Shown here: positions 8,914 through 18,770 of the stretch, piece by piece
Position numbering within the stretch: position 1 is the stretch's first letter
Layout of the letters: every line of letters begins with the position of its first letter
Assembly (NCBI RefSeq): GCF_011604685.1
Contig: NZ_CP050063.1
Location: forward strand, 8,535,001-8,599,000
Reading direction: 5' to 3'
DNA: 64,000 nt
Origin: Spirosoma aureum
Lineage (GTDB): Bacteria; Bacteroidota; Bacteroidia; Cytophagales; Spirosomataceae
Program-made: the position numbers and the translations under genes
The notes under the pieces: generated by a model
The model's input: the letters and a program-made list of their open reading frames with translations, nothing else
Database searches by the model: none
What the model was told of the DNA's origin: nothing

Positions 8914-10575
8914 ATGATTCCGATTGACCGACGCCATTTTCTCAGCCAGCTTGCCCTCACGGCGGCAGCTATGAGTTTACCCCCCTATAGCTTTGCATCA
9001 ACGGGCAAGGCCGATGAGTATGTGGTGACCGACACTTCATATGGTCAAATACGGGGAATGCGTAAAGACGGGGTCAATTTGTTTCGAGGCATTCCTTACG
9101 GTGGCCGCATCTCGGGGGATCGCCGGTTTCGCCGGCCCATGCCCCTGCAGCCCTGGACCGGCGTACGGGATGCCCTGGAGTTTGGCGCACCGGCCATTCA
9201 ACCACCCCGGCGAAATGAACCGGCTCCGTCTGAAGACTGTCTGTTCTTAAACGTCTGGACCCCGGCAAATGACAATCGGAAGCGTCCCGTAATGTTCTAC
9301 AGCCACGGTGGTGGCTTTGTGATCGGGTCAGGCGCAGCCGGTGGGCAGGACGGCTCAAACCTGGCGCGCAATTTCGACGTGGTGGTGGTCGAGACAAATC
9401 ACCGACTAGGTCTACTGGGCTTTTTGTATCTGGACGAAATTGCAGGATCTGAGTACGCAGGGTCGGGTAACATGGGAATGCTCGACATCGTGGATGGACT
9501 GAAATGGGTCCATGATAACATTGCCCGGTTTGGGGGCGATCCAGCCAATGTGATGATCTGGGGTGAATCGGGGGGCGGAGCCAAAACGTCCTGCCTGTAT
9601 GCTATGCCTTCGGCTGCTCCCTATTTCAACAAAGCCTCTATTGAGAGCGGACCTGGTGTACGCATGACTCCGAAAGAAGTTGCGGCCGAAACGACCGCGA
9701 TGCTGCTCAAAGAGCTCAACATTGCTCCCAAAGACTGGCGAAAGCTGCTGGAAGTTCCGGTGGCTGACTTGCTGACCATGCAGAACAAGCTACCGTTTGT
9801 ACCTCCCTTCCAGGAAAAAAATAAGAATCAGGGGATGATGCGCCGGAATTACGGTGGATTTGGTCCGGTAGTCGATGGCGGAGCGCTGCCCCATCATCCC
9901 TTCGACCCAACAGCGCCGGCCATTTCCCGTAATAAACCGCTCCTGGTGGGTTGGAACGAAGATGAATATACCTTCTTCGCCTGGGAACGGAAAGATACCG
10001 ACTTCGCTAAGCTGGATTTCGAAGGGGTACAGAAGCGACTCGAACCGCAATTTGGTCAGGAGACGGCCAAAGTTATCGAAGCGTATCGAAAAGCGACTCC
10101 CAACGCGACGGCTCCACAGCTCTATATTGCCATTTCCTCCATTGCCATGATGGGGCTTGGATCGGTGGACATCGCCGAAAAGAAAGTAAAACAGGGTGGA
10201 GCGCCGGTCTACCTTTACAACTTTGGCTATAAATCCGAGAAACCCATTCCCGGCACGGACTATCCCATGGGCACGCCCCACGCCATGGACATTTCCTTTA
10301 AGTTCAACAACGAGATTCCACCCCGCGACGGCTCGCAGCCTAAAGAAAGCTTTTTTGGCGGCAACCGGCCCGAGCGCTTTGTGGCCTCTCGTCATTTTGC
10401 TGAGCTTTGGACCACCTTCGCCCGCACGGGCAAGCCAACCGCTAAAGATGTACCCGCCTGGCCGGCCTATAACCTCAAAGACCGGCCGATGATGCGCATC
10501 GATGCGCAATGTGAGGTCATCGATAACCGATACAGTCAGGAACTGACCATGTGGCGGTCAATCGGTAAATTATAG
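8914..10575 (+). CDS. Tat-exported type-B carboxylesterase
   Basis: 553 residues. A twin-arginine signal (DRRHFLSQLALTAAAMS) precedes an alpha/beta-hydrolase of the carboxylesterase-B type. Visible marks are the family start (GQIRGMRKDGVNLFRGIPYG), EDCLFLNVWTP, the oxyanion-hole motif SHGGGFVIGSG, the nucleophile elbow GESGGG (Ser219) and a late HAMDISFKFN segment likely carrying the catalytic His. Such enzymes hydrolyse carboxylic esters, here folded and then exported to the periplasm. It is divergent from the LysR regulator and 98 bases upstream of a rhamnosidase-like gene, suggesting removal of ester groups from a decorated rhamnoside or plant glycoside. The true substrate is unknown. Confidence 0.92.
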   Translation: MIPIDRRHFLSQLALTAAAMSLPPYSFASTGKADEYVVTDTSYGQIRGMRKDGVNLFRGIPYGGRISGDRRFRRPMPLQPWTGVRDALEFGAPAIQPPRRNEPAPSEDCLFLNVWTPANDNRKRPVMFYSHGGGFVIGSGAAGGQDGSNLARNFDVVVVETNHRLGLLGFLYLDEIAGSEYAGSGNMGMLDIVDGLKWVHDNIARFGGDPANVMIWGESGGGAKTSCLYAMPSAAPYFNKASIESGPGVRMTPKEVAAETTAMLLKELNIAPKDWRKLLEVPVADLLTMQNKLPFVPPFQEKNKNQGMMRRNYGGFGPVVDGGALPHHPFDPTAPAISRNKPLLVGWNEDEYTFFAWERKDTDFAKLDFEGVQKRLEPQFGQETAKVIEAYRKATPNATAPQLYIAISSIAMMGLGSVDIAEKKVKQGGAPVYLYNFGYKSEKPIPGTDYPMGTPHAMDISFKFNNEIPPRDGSQPKESFFGGNRPERFVASRHFAELWTTFARTGKPTAKDVPAWPAYNLKDRPMMRIDAQCEVIDNRYSQELTMWRSIGKL

Positions 10576-10673
10576 ACTCATCACAGCTGGCTTGATCAGC
10601 GTCGATTCTGCGGGCGCCTACTTATGAGCGAGACGATGTATCAGCTTTCCCTACCCCTTATCCGAACAACCGA

Positions 10674-13112
10674 ATGCGACCTCTTTTTTATAGTTTATTT
10701 TCGCTCTTAGTAACGCTGGCAGCACTTCCCGGTCTAACCGCTCAGTCTATTCGGGAAGAGTTGCAGCAAAAACCCTGGAAAGCCCAGTGGATCACCGGCC
10801 CCGGCCGGCCTATTAACCGCTTTACGGCCTCGTCGGATCTGAGTCTCAAAGATTATGGCGTCTTCAAGTTCCGGAAAACTATTGAGCTGCCTCAAAAACC
10901 AGCTTCGTTTCTAGTCCATGTATCGGGTGATAACCGCTACAAGCTGTACGTCAATGGCAAGCAGGTCGGCCAGGGACCCGCCCGGGGTGATCTCTATTTC
11001 TGGAACTTTGAAACACTTAACCTGGCCCCTTACCTACAAACGGGTCGAAATACGGTGGCAGCTGTGGTATGGAACGATGGCCGGGCCAAACCCGAAGCCC
11101 AGATCTCTTACTTAACGGCCTTTATTTTGCAGGGGGCCACCGAAACCGAAGAAATACTAAATACCAACGATAGCTGGAAAACGATTCAGGACCAAAGCTA
11201 CCAACCTCTACCCGTACGCGTGCCTGGCTATTACGTAGCGGGCCCTGCCGAACTTGTTGACATGAATAAGCACGTAAAAGGCTGGGAGAAAGATAATTAT
11301 GATGATGCGAGCTGGGCTAAGGCCCGAATGATTGGCCCCGGTCTTACCAAAGATGCGGCTGTCAATTCCACAGGCTGGATGTTGGTGCCCTCCCCGATTC
11401 CCTCAATGGAAATGACCCAGCAGCGGCTGGTCTCCGTCCGTCTGGCTGAAGGGGTTACGATACCGACGGGTTTTCCAGCTGGTAACGAAAAGGTTACGAT
11501 TCCGGCCAATACGAAAGCCACAATTCTGCTGGACCAGGGGTATTTGACCAATGCCTATCCAACGCTGGCGTTTGGTGGTGGCAAGGATGCAACGCTGTCG
11601 ATGGGCTATGCCGAGGCTCTCTACAACCGACGCAATGCCCCTGCAGGTCCCGGACGCATGGGTACGCTTGCCAAAGGGAATCGGGATGAGGTAGAGGGTA
11701 AGTCGTTTATTGGCAAAACGGATAGTCTGTTGTCAGACGGTACGGCGGGGCAGGTTTATAGCCCCTTATGGTGGCGAACGTATCGATATATACGTCTCAC
11801 GATTAACACAAAATCGGACCCCTTGGTTATTGACGATTTATACGGAACATTTACGGGTTATCCATTTACATCGAACGCCAAACTCCAGACCAGTAGTCCG
11901 GAACTGGGTAAGATACTCGATGTTGGGTGGCGAACAGCCCGGCTCTGCGCCTTTGAAACGTACATGGATTGTCCCTATTATGAGCAGTTGCAGTACATCG
12001 GCGATGCCCGGATTCAGGCGTTGGTATCCCTTTATTACGCCGGCGATGAACGGCTTGTTCGGTATGCGCTCACCCTCATGGATCATTCGCGCATCGCTGA
12101 GGGGATTACCTTGAGCCGCTATCCGACCGATTTACATCAGCAAATTCCGACCTTCTCGCTCTGGTGGGTAGCCATGCTTCACGACTATTATCGGTATCGG
12201 CCCGATAGCTTATTCATCAAAGACAAACTGCCCGGAGCTCGGCAGGTCCTCTCGTTTTTCGAGCGCTATCAACAGCCAGATGGATCGCTAAAGAACGTTC
12301 CCTATTGGCTATTCACCGACTGGACTCAGGGAAAAGGCTGGGATTTTGGCATGGCACCCATCGGCAAAAACGGGGAATCGGCTATATTGGATCTACATTT
12401 ATTATTGACGTATCGACTGGCCGCAGAGCTGGAAAACGATCTGGGGTTAAAAGATCTGGCCCGAAAGTATTTGAACCGGGCTGATCAACTTAGCAAGACC
12501 ATTCAGCGGAAGTACTGGAACCCGACCCGTCATCTGTATGCGGACACGGAAGACAAAGAGACTTATTCACAACACGCCAACTCGCTGGCCATTCTAACGG
12601 GCATTACTCCGCCTAATCAGACCCTGACAATAGCCCGGACGATGCTGAGCGATACGACACTGGCACCAGCCTCGATTTATTACAAGTTTTATCTGCATCA
12701 GGCCCTGACCAAAGCAGGTATGGGTAATGATTACCTGACCTGGCTGGGCAAGTGGCGGGAAAATCTAGCCATGGGTTTGTCGACCTGGGCTGAAACCTCC
12801 GACGTAAACACATCCCGCTCGGATTGCCATGCCTGGGGTTCGAGTCCCAATATTGAATTCTTCCGGATAATACTGGGTATTGACAGCGATGCACCAGGGT
12901 TTGCTAAAGTGAAAATCACCCCGCATTTAGGCGCCATCGAGACCATCAGGGGTGAGATACCGCATCCCAATGGAACGCTATCAGTTAATTATATAGTTGC
13001 AAAGGGGAAGCTTCAGGCTGAGGTAACACTGCCCCAAAAAACAACGGGCAGTTTTGTCTGGAAGGCCAAATCGTACCCATTAAAAGCCGGTAAGAACACC
13101 CTCACCTTATGA
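10674..13112 (+). CDS. GH78-like alpha-L-rhamnosidase, exported
   Basis: 812 residues with a Sec signal peptide (~1-23, ending LTAQS). N-terminal beta-sandwich (LVHVSGDNRYKLYVNGKQVG, GPARGDLYFWN), then an (alpha/alpha)6 barrel with the GH78-type catalytic stretch DCPYYEQLQYIGDAR (Glu437 in the position of the family acid) and RSDCHAWGSSPNIEFF, and a C-terminal beta domain. GH78 enzymes remove terminal alpha-L-rhamnose by inversion. The motif differs from the commonest CPQRDER form, so substrate drift is possible. It follows the esterase on the same strand and probably shares its promoter. A bidirectional hairpin terminator follows. Confidence 0.88.
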   Translation: MRPLFYSLFSLLVTLAALPGLTAQSIREELQQKPWKAQWITGPGRPINRFTASSDLSLKDYGVFKFRKTIELPQKPASFLVHVSGDNRYKLYVNGKQVGQGPARGDLYFWNFETLNLAPYLQTGRNTVAAVVWNDGRAKPEAQISYLTAFILQGATETEEILNTNDSWKTIQDQSYQPLPVRVPGYYVAGPAELVDMNKHVKGWEKDNYDDASWAKARMIGPGLTKDAAVNSTGWMLVPSPIPSMEMTQQRLVSVRLAEGVTIPTGFPAGNEKVTIPANTKATILLDQGYLTNAYPTLAFGGGKDATLSMGYAEALYNRRNAPAGPGRMGTLAKGNRDEVEGKSFIGKTDSLLSDGTAGQVYSPLWWRTYRYIRLTINTKSDPLVIDDLYGTFTGYPFTSNAKLQTSSPELGKILDVGWRTARLCAFETYMDCPYYEQLQYIGDARIQALVSLYYAGDERLVRYALTLMDHSRIAEGITLSRYPTDLHQQIPTFSLWWVAMLHDYYRYRPDSLFIKDKLPGARQVLSFFERYQQPDGSLKNVPYWLFTDWTQGKGWDFGMAPIGKNGESAILDLHLLLTYRLAAELENDLGLKDLARKYLNRADQLSKTIQRKYWNPTRHLYADTEDKETYSQHANSLAILTGITPPNQTLTIARTMLSDTTLAPASIYYKFYLHQALTKAGMGNDYLTWLGKWRENLAMGLSTWAETSDVNTSRSDCHAWGSSPNIEFFRIILGIDSDAPGFAKVKITPHLGAIETIRGEIPHPNGTLSVNYIVAKGKLQAEVTLPQKTTGSFVWKAKSYPLKAGKNTLTL

Positions 13113-13124
13113 GGTATCCCTAAG

Positions 13125-13177
13125 AAAAAACGCCAATCAAGCGTGGATCATACGACTCTTCTGATTGGCGTTCTTCT
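13125..13177. terminator. Bidirectional hairpin between convergent units
   Basis: CGCCAATCA and TGATTGGCG form a 9-bp stem (13131-13139 / 13162-13170) around a 22-base loop, flanked by an A run on the left and T-rich sequence on the right. It stops the rhamnosidase transcript rightward, and read leftward it is followed by six T. Confidence 0.65.
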
Positions 13178-13199
13178 ACCTACACTACTGTATATCAAT

Positions 13200-13234
13200 A
13201 ACCTGAGATTGAAATTTCCATTCAATCTCAGGTT
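13200..13234 (-). terminator. Hairpin overlapping the Gfo/Idh stop codon
   Basis: Perfect 14-bp inverted repeat (AACCTGAGATTGAA / TTCAATCTCAGGTT, loop 7). The TGA stop of the oxidoreductase (13228-13230) lies inside the promoter-proximal arm, so the hairpin can form only after the terminating ribosome leaves. There is no U-tract. Together with the next hairpin downstream it makes a double stop. Confidence 0.55.
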
Positions 13235-14643
13235 AGTTTCATGGTAGCAGGGTCCCAATTGATAATCTGTTTGCTGAAATAACTTTCATTACAAGCCAGC
13301 GCAGGTGCAGCGGCTCTAAAACCAAACTGGGCATCTTCGACAACTGGTTTGTTCAGGCGGATCGCGTCAAAGAAGTTGGTGAAATGATCCAGGTGGTCAC
13401 TGTAGCCTTCCGGTGCCTTAAAGGTACTATCCATTCGAAGGGGTCGTCTCCGTTTGTCCGCTGGCCACTTGGCATCGTAATCCTTCTGCATTTGCTCCTG
13501 CATACTTTTTGAGAAGGTAAACAATGAATCATACCCGCCAAAGCCAGGTGCCTGGGGCAAGAGGCTATGTTTGACACTGAGGTTATTGCCCATCACATCG
13601 ATGACACCCTCCGAACCCACCAGCCGGATTACTTCCTGACCGCCCGTACCGCTGATAAAATTCACCTGCAACGTCAACTGAAAAGCAGCGTGTTCGGGAC
13701 TATCGGGGTATTGCATGACGCCCGACATCACGTCCGGCATGTTCCGCCCATCTTTCCAGTAACTAAATTGGCCCGTGCTATAAATGGTGTTAGGGCCTTT
13801 TGAACCCGTCATAAAGTGGGTACCACTCAGCAGGTGAATAAACAGGTCGCCCGCTACACCCGTTCCTACCTCTTTGAATGCTCGCCACCAGAAAAACTTT
13901 TTGGCATCGAACGGCATTTTAGCCGTCACTTCGATAAACCGTTCCCAATCGGTAGTCATCGGATCGGCATCGGCCGGAATCGTATACTCCCAGGCACCTA
14001 TTGAGCTTTGCCGGTCATAGACGGCATTGACCATGTTGAGCTTGCCAATTTCACCGGCAGCCAGTAATTCTTTGGCTTTCGCATAGCCGATGCTGCTGAC
14101 CCGCTGGCTTCCAACCTGCAAGACTTTGCCCGCCTTTTTGGCAGCAGCGATCACCGGATAGCCTTCACTGATTTTATACACCATCGGCTTTTCACAGTAC
14201 ACGTGCTTGCCTTTGGCCAGCGCGTCCTGGGTCATGCGGGCGTGCCAGACGTCATGGGTAGCAATAATCACTGCGTCAATGTCAGGTCGATCCAGTAAAT
14301 CTTTGTAATTGCGAGTGGTGTAAAGTTCAGTGCCAAATTGTTCTTTGGCATTGTCAATTCGCCCCGTATAGAGATCGCAGATACCGGCCAGTTCAACCCC
14401 CGGCACTTTTAGGGCGGTGCCGGTATCAAAATGACCCTGGACGCCATAGCCGATAACCCCCAGCCGAATTTTATCGTTGGGCGAAATGGTTTTTTCGTAG
14501 TGCAGGATGCGTTCTTCGGCTTTGGCCTGCGCTGCCATTGACGACAAGGGCGAAGATGCGGCTACCAGACTGGTTGCCCCAATCTGTTGCAAAAATCGCC
14601 GTCTAGAAGCCAGACTGGATACCGCCCAGTTATCTTTTTTCAT
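13228..14643 (-). CDS. Tat-exported Gfo/Idh/MocA oxidoreductase
   Basis: 471 residues. A twin-arginine signal (SRRRFLQQIGATSLVAA) precedes an NAD(P)-binding Rossmann fold (KIRLGVIGYGVQGH), the family motif GKHVYCEKP with the conserved Lys, and a C-terminal beta-sheet substrate domain. The family oxidises, reduces or (in secreted relatives such as GH109) hydrolyses sugars while holding a tightly bound nicotinamide cofactor; Tat export fits a protein that folds around NAD before leaving the cytoplasm. It starts 25 bases after the stop of the TolB-like propeller gene, in the same leftward unit. Substrate unknown. Confidence 0.93.
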   Translation of the reverse strand: MKKDNWAVSSLASRRRFLQQIGATSLVAASSPLSSMAAQAKAEERILHYEKTISPNDKIRLGVIGYGVQGHFDTGTALKVPGVELAGICDLYTGRIDNAKEQFGTELYTTRNYKDLLDRPDIDAVIIATHDVWHARMTQDALAKGKHVYCEKPMVYKISEGYPVIAAAKKAGKVLQVGSQRVSSIGYAKAKELLAAGEIGKLNMVNAVYDRQSSIGAWEYTIPADADPMTTDWERFIEVTAKMPFDAKKFFWWRAFKEVGTGVAGDLFIHLLSGTHFMTGSKGPNTIYSTGQFSYWKDGRNMPDVMSGVMQYPDSPEHAAFQLTLQVNFISGTGGQEVIRLVGSEGVIDVMGNNLSVKHSLLPQAPGFGGYDSLFTFSKSMQEQMQKDYDAKWPADKRRRPLRMDSTFKAPEGYSDHLDHFTNFFDAIRLNKPVVEDAQFGFRAAAPALACNESYFSKQIINWDPATMKLT

Positions 14644-14668
14644 GAGAGAAGAAATTTAGAATTGAAAC

Positions 14669-15625
14669 TTAGTTGACCTGATAACTGACAAACGCTACTT
14701 TTCTACTGTCAGGACTCCAGGAAGGTACATTGATTGTGCCTTGCCCGCCAAAAAAGACGGGCGTAATGTCTTTTATGGCTTTCGTTTTGGGGTTCATTAG
14801 CCGGAGCTTGACTTGTTTGCCAAACAAATGAGCCTGCTTTTCATCGGAGGTGTAGGCGATGTAAACAATCCAGTTATTATCGGGCGAGGGATGGGCAAAC
14901 CAGTTCGAATTTTCGTCGGACGTCAGTTGTTCAGGGTTGGTGCCATCGGTCCTCATTCGCCAGATCTGCATATGCCCTGTACGGTAAGAATTGAAATAAA
15001 TATATTTTCCATCAGGTGAGTAATCGGGACCGTCATCCAACCCTTCCGTGCTGGTCAGCCGTTTTTCAGTTCCCCCGTCAATTCCGATGGTATATATATC
15101 AAAGTTACCATTCCGTTCGGCGCAGTAGGCCAGAGTCTTACCATCCATGCTCCAGCCGTGCCAGAACGAGGGGACTTCAGGCGTAACCCGCCGGGGCTCT
15201 CCGCCCGAAACGGGAAGTACATATAGCGCTGATTTATAAGCTTTTTTCGACGAGTCACGTTTATCATTGTGACTGACGACTAACCATTTTTTGTCGGGCG
15301 AAATGCCGTGGTCGTTATTACAGGCCGTAGCGAAACCCGTGTTGAGTTCCGTTAATTTTTTAGAGGCTAAATTCAGGGTGTGTATTTTCCCTTTACTATT
15401 AAGAACCAGATAGTTGTCCGGGTGCCAATTGGGCGCTTCGAAATGGGCTTTGATGGCCAACACGGTGTCAATTTTCCCGGTTCGGATGTCAAGAGTCTGA
15501 ATATAGCTGGTAGTGTCCTTTTTGGATTGTGCTCCGGCACTCAGGGAGATTAGCACCCAGACGATGACAAAAGCCGACCATTTGAAGCGAAACGGCGAAG
15601 CCAATAATTGACGAGAATCCATCAT
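14669..15625 (-). CDS. TolB-like WD40/PD40 beta-propeller, exported
   Basis: 318 residues from ATG at 15625. A non-canonical TTG 18 bases upstream would give 324, and a second ATG follows at 15622. N-terminal signal segment ([15 protein letters not shown]), then repeated PD40 strands, each with a PDG/PDK turn: [70 protein letters not shown]. Such propellers bind proteins or ligands; several in Bacteroidota sit beside carbohydrate oxidoreductases. It is the first gene of the leftward pair with the Gfo/Idh enzyme and diverges from the Nudix regulator across a long inverted repeat. Confidence 0.85.
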   Translation of the reverse strand: MMDSRQLLASPFRFKWSAFVIVWVLISLSAGAQSKKDTTSYIQTLDIRTGKIDTVLAIKAHFEAPNWHPDNYLVLNSKGKIHTLNLASKKLTELNTGFATACNNDHGISPDKKWLVVSHNDKRDSSKKAYKSALYVLPVSGGEPRRVTPEVPSFWHGWSMDGKTLAYCAERNGNFDIYTIGIDGGTEKRLTSTEGLDDGPDYSPDGKYIYFNSYRTGHMQIWRMRTDGTNPEQLTSDENSNWFAHPSPDNNWIVYIAYTSDEKQAHLFGKQVKLRLMNPKTKAIKDITPVFFGGQGTINVPSWSPDSRKVAFVSYQVN

Positions 15626-15677
15626 GTAGTTTTCGTTTAACAATACTGTAAGTCATTGAACCAGACAAATATATCGG

Positions 15678-15714
15678 TTTTTATTATCTTCTAAAAAAAA
15701 GAAGATAATAAAAA
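15678..15714. promoter_or_regulatory. Perfect 15-bp inverted repeat, candidate Nudix-regulator operator
   Basis: Arms tttttattatcttct and agaagataataaaaa are exact reverse complements around a 7-base A loop, in the 188-bp gap between the divergent propeller and Nudix-regulator genes. Nudix-type regulators (NrtR, Bacteroides AraR) bind long palindromes in such shared promoter regions. A terminator is unlikely because both flanking genes point away from it. Confidence 0.6.
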
Positions 15715-15813
15715 TTAGTACTATATTTTATTGATTAAGTTATTGATAAAGATGTGGAACCGAATTCGACAAGCCCTATCTTTAGAGCCGTTTGACTATA
15801 GGATACGATTCGC

Positions 15814-16539
15814 ATGAAGAAATTCAATCCAAACGAGTATATAGCCCACCTATCAATAGATTGTGTGGTTTTTGGGTATCAGAATAACGAATTGAACGTG
15901 CTGATTTCCAAATTCAGGTTTGGAGAAGGCAGTTGGTCTTTACCCGGCGGCTATATTCTGAAAACAGAAGGGATCGACAAGGCTGCCAAGCGTATACTTC
16001 GTCAGCGAACCGGCCTGGCGCATATCTATTTGGAACAATTTCACGTCTTTGGCGACGAAAACCGAATTATCAGAAGTGCTAACAGACCAATAGTGAGGGA
16101 GGATCTACGGCAGTTTGGCCAGGGTCGCTTTGATGAAGAAGCCATAGACTGGATAACCAGTCGGTTTGTTTGTATTGGCTTTTACGCACTGGTTGATATC
16201 GCTAAAGTGAACCCTCAACCGGGCGAATTCGATGAGTATCTGGAATGGCGCAATCTGAACGACATCCCTCAAATGATTCATGACCATAGTGAGATTCTCA
16301 CAATGGCCATCGAAACGTTACGTCAAAATCTAGACCAAAAACTAATCGGCTTTAATCTGCTGCCCGAAACTTTTACAATGCGCGAGGTGCAGCAACTCTA
16401 CGAAGCTGTTTATGACCGGTCGTTTCCCATCAATAATTTTCAAAAGAAAATACTCGATCTGAACGTGTTAGAACGTCTTCACAAGCGATATACGGGAGCT
16501 GCGAATACCGCTCCCTATTTATATCGATTTAGGAAGTAG
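15814..16539 (+). CDS. Nudix-related transcriptional regulator (NrtR/AraR-like)
   Basis: 241 residues. N-terminal Nudix fold (1-~150) starting NPNEYIAHLSIDCVVFGYQN with SWSLPGGYI, then a winged helix (~165-235: TMREVQQLYEAVYDRSFPIN, NFQKKILDLNVLERL). The Nudix box keeps Gly46 and Glu52, but the catalytic REUxEE block reads R-I-L-R-Q-R (60-65), so hydrolysis should be lost and the domain probably senses a nucleotide-sugar or sugar. This is the architecture of NrtR and of Bacteroides AraR. Divergent from the Gfo/Idh-propeller pair, which it likely controls through the 15-bp inverted repeat between them. Confidence 0.88.
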   Translation: MKKFNPNEYIAHLSIDCVVFGYQNNELNVLISKFRFGEGSWSLPGGYILKTEGIDKAAKRILRQRTGLAHIYLEQFHVFGDENRIIRSANRPIVREDLRQFGQGRFDEEAIDWITSRFVCIGFYALVDIAKVNPQPGEFDEYLEWRNLNDIPQMIHDHSEILTMAIETLRQNLDQKLIGFNLLPETFTMREVQQLYEAVYDRSFPINNFQKKILDLNVLERLHKRYTGAANTAPYLYRFRK

Positions 16540-17042
16540 TGCTGTTTTGATCGGACATAGGTACGGCTGACCAATTTCGGAGGAGTGTTTTTTGACCATG
16601 AAATAGCCGCTTTGGCCTTTAGTTTTGGGCCGTTGTACGATTTTAAGATGAGTCGTATAACTTAGAGATACTCACACAGTATGAGTCACCAATTAGACGT
16701 TAAGCGATTAGTGATCCCAAAAAGTTTGCCTGTTACGCTGAAGAAGTTCCCTTTGAACGCAGTGTTTGATTGAAACAACGGGGTCGCCCGTGCGATTACT
16801 GAATTGTTTCTTCCCGATTTTGTCTACTTTTATTTGACAACGTACCGTTATTAGTGGAATGTGGCTGTAAAGAATTTTAGCTTTCGGGCGAATGTTTCTA
16901 TTCAGAAAGCCTACTCAAACTAATCCACTTGGCCAAGTTCATATCAGTCAGGTGCCCCGCATCAGGAAGTGGTCGTAAGCATTTAGATTTGTCGTTCTCA
17001 AAAACCAATCGAAACCCGTTTTGACACCATACTGTACGTTCA
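16540..17042. other. Intergenic, no gene supported
   Basis: About 500 bases between the Nudix regulator and the convergent acyltransferase. All frames are short; the longest ATG-led run (from 16681) is about 30 codons and unrecognised. The composition looks coding-like in patches and may be the remains of a lost gene, but nothing identifiable remains. Confidence 0.4.
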
Positions 17043-18155
17043 CTACTTCAGCTTTTTTCGTAACCAGGCTCGTACCGGTTCATCGTACAACCTTAAACTG
17101 CCATAAGCCAACACGATAGCGCCAGAAAAGGTGAGCAGGGCATAGGGCCAAGCCTGCCATACCGTAATGCCCTTATGATTGCTTACCCAGGCCACATAAA
17201 AATAGACCAGCACATAATGGGTTGTGTATAAGGGATAAGAAAGATTACCCAGAAAATGACAAAGTTTAGCTTCCCTTTGACTATGCACCACACCACTGGC
17301 ACCTATGTAGACAATGAATGGGAAGACTAGAATGATGCAAAATGCTTCGTACAAGCCATTCATCCAACGATAGTCTGCACCTCCTATTCTTGGCATAAGC
17401 AAAACAATTACCACCAGCAGGCTACACCAGAAGAACGCGTGACTAATAGAGACAGGCCGAGAAATACGCGATAAAAGCAGACCGGCAAAAAATGGGAATA
17501 GGGTACGTATTATCCCAATACGCATGTGTTCCGCATTGAGTGTCCAGCCACCGGTAACGTCTCCGTTAGGGTTGGTAACCGCAAAATGCAAAAGCACAAC
17601 ACCGGTAAGTACAACAAAACAAGCCAAGGCTTTATTTGATAATTTCCGAAGACCCAGCGCGTACAGAATATTAACGATATACTCGAAAAATAAGGACCAG
17701 CTAACACTATTGAGCGGGTGCATTTCTTGCCAGCCGCGTATATCCATCGAAAGGGGTATTGGTAGTAGTGTATAACCGATCAGCATAACCAGAAGCAGCT
17801 TCCAGACAGGAACGGTATGAATAAGCGGCCATATCGTTGAGTCAGTATAGTAAAAGCCTATGGCGCCCAGCGTCATGCCCAGGACAACCAGTGGTTGAAG
17901 CCGCTCGAACCGGCGCCGAAGAAAGCTGCCGATGGTTAATTGGCCCCATCTATCGTCGTAGGCATACCCAATGACAAAGCCGGATAACAGAAAGAAAAAA
18001 TCAACGGCCAGGTAGCCGTGGTTGATAATATTGTCAAGGTGGCTGCTGGCCAGCGGCTCGGTCAGGTGAAAGCACACCACGATTATAGCGGCTACACCCC
18101 GAAGTCCATCTAATAGTCGATAGTGGGGCTTTGTACCAAGTTGGTTATTGTTCAT
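17043..18155 (-). CDS. Acyltransferase-3 family membrane protein (OafA/YrhL-like)
   Basis: 370 residues, about ten hydrophobic segments. The N-terminus has the family signature YRLLDGLRGVAAIIVVCFHL (His in the first transmembrane helix) and HGYLAVDFFFLLSGFVIGYAYDDR, with YPLYTTHYVLVYFYVAW near the end. Members transfer acetyl or other acyl groups to sugars of lipopolysaccharide, exopolysaccharide or small molecules at the inner membrane. No SGNH tail is present. It stands alone, leftward, without glycan-synthesis neighbours, so the acceptor is unknown. Confidence 0.9.
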   Translation of the reverse strand: MNNNQLGTKPHYRLLDGLRGVAAIIVVCFHLTEPLASSHLDNIINHGYLAVDFFFLLSGFVIGYAYDDRWGQLTIGSFLRRRFERLQPLVVLGMTLGAIGFYYTDSTIWPLIHTVPVWKLLLVMLIGYTLLPIPLSMDIRGWQEMHPLNSVSWSLFFEYIVNILYALGLRKLSNKALACFVVLTGVVLLHFAVTNPNGDVTGGWTLNAEHMRIGIIRTLFPFFAGLLLSRISRPVSISHAFFWCSLLVVIVLLMPRIGGADYRWMNGLYEAFCIILVFPFIVYIGASGVVHSQREAKLCHFLGNLSYPLYTTHYVLVYFYVAWVSNHKGITVWQAWPYALLTFSGAIVLAYGSLRLYDEPVRAWLRKKLK

Positions 18156-18450
18156 TACTAGCAGGAAAATTGGGCAATATACGGTGCCTAAGTCAGGGGA
18201 TAAATTGGCTGTACTTTTATTTCTTCCGTGTCAACTCCGCTCCAGATGACATGGCGTTTTCTTCAGGGGTGCCTACTCTAATTAGTTTCTTTTACCGCTC
18301 ACTTCCTGGAAAGTACTAAGGCGGGCTGACGAAGCGAAAGAGCGGGTTAAAATGCTGCGGGAAGAATTAGTCAGCATGGGATCGCCTTTATTGCTTGGAT
18401 TTGTTTTCTTTAAAATGCGTCTTCACCGTCTGAACTAGTCTTTAGACCAG

Positions 18451-18770
18451 ATGGAGGTTACTACACCAATTGTTCATAGCAACCCGGCCGAAGTACTCCT
18501 GAAACTGAAGCAACAACCGGGCAATAAAATTTCAGTTGATAGTGTAAGCCTGCTTCCTAAATTGATCGCAGCGGGCCTTATCGATGAATTTCATTTGGTG
18601 GTTCAGCCGGTAATGGTGGGGAAAGGGAAACAATTGCTCAATGGATACAGTCAATAGGAAATGCTCAATTTTAAGCCAATTGATACGGTCGTTTTCAAAT
18701 CCGGCGTTGAAACGCTTCACCACTTGAAACCTGAGCCACTGTTCGCTAGCCGTAGCATTCAGGCACAATA
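18451..18770 (+). pseudogene. Remnant of a dihydrofolate-reductase-family (RibD C-terminal) gene
   Basis: Only the C-terminal half of the fold survives: LLKLKQQPGNKISVDSVSLL, LPKLIAAGLIDEFHLVVQPV and MVGKGKQLLNGYSQ stop at 18657. After a frame change the usual C-terminal strand follows (KPIDTVVFKSGVETLHHLKP), ending near 18770. The N-terminal nucleotide-binding half is absent upstream. Clearly the same family as the intact gene at 19347-19913, so this looks like a decayed duplicate or a replaced copy. Confidence 0.75.
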
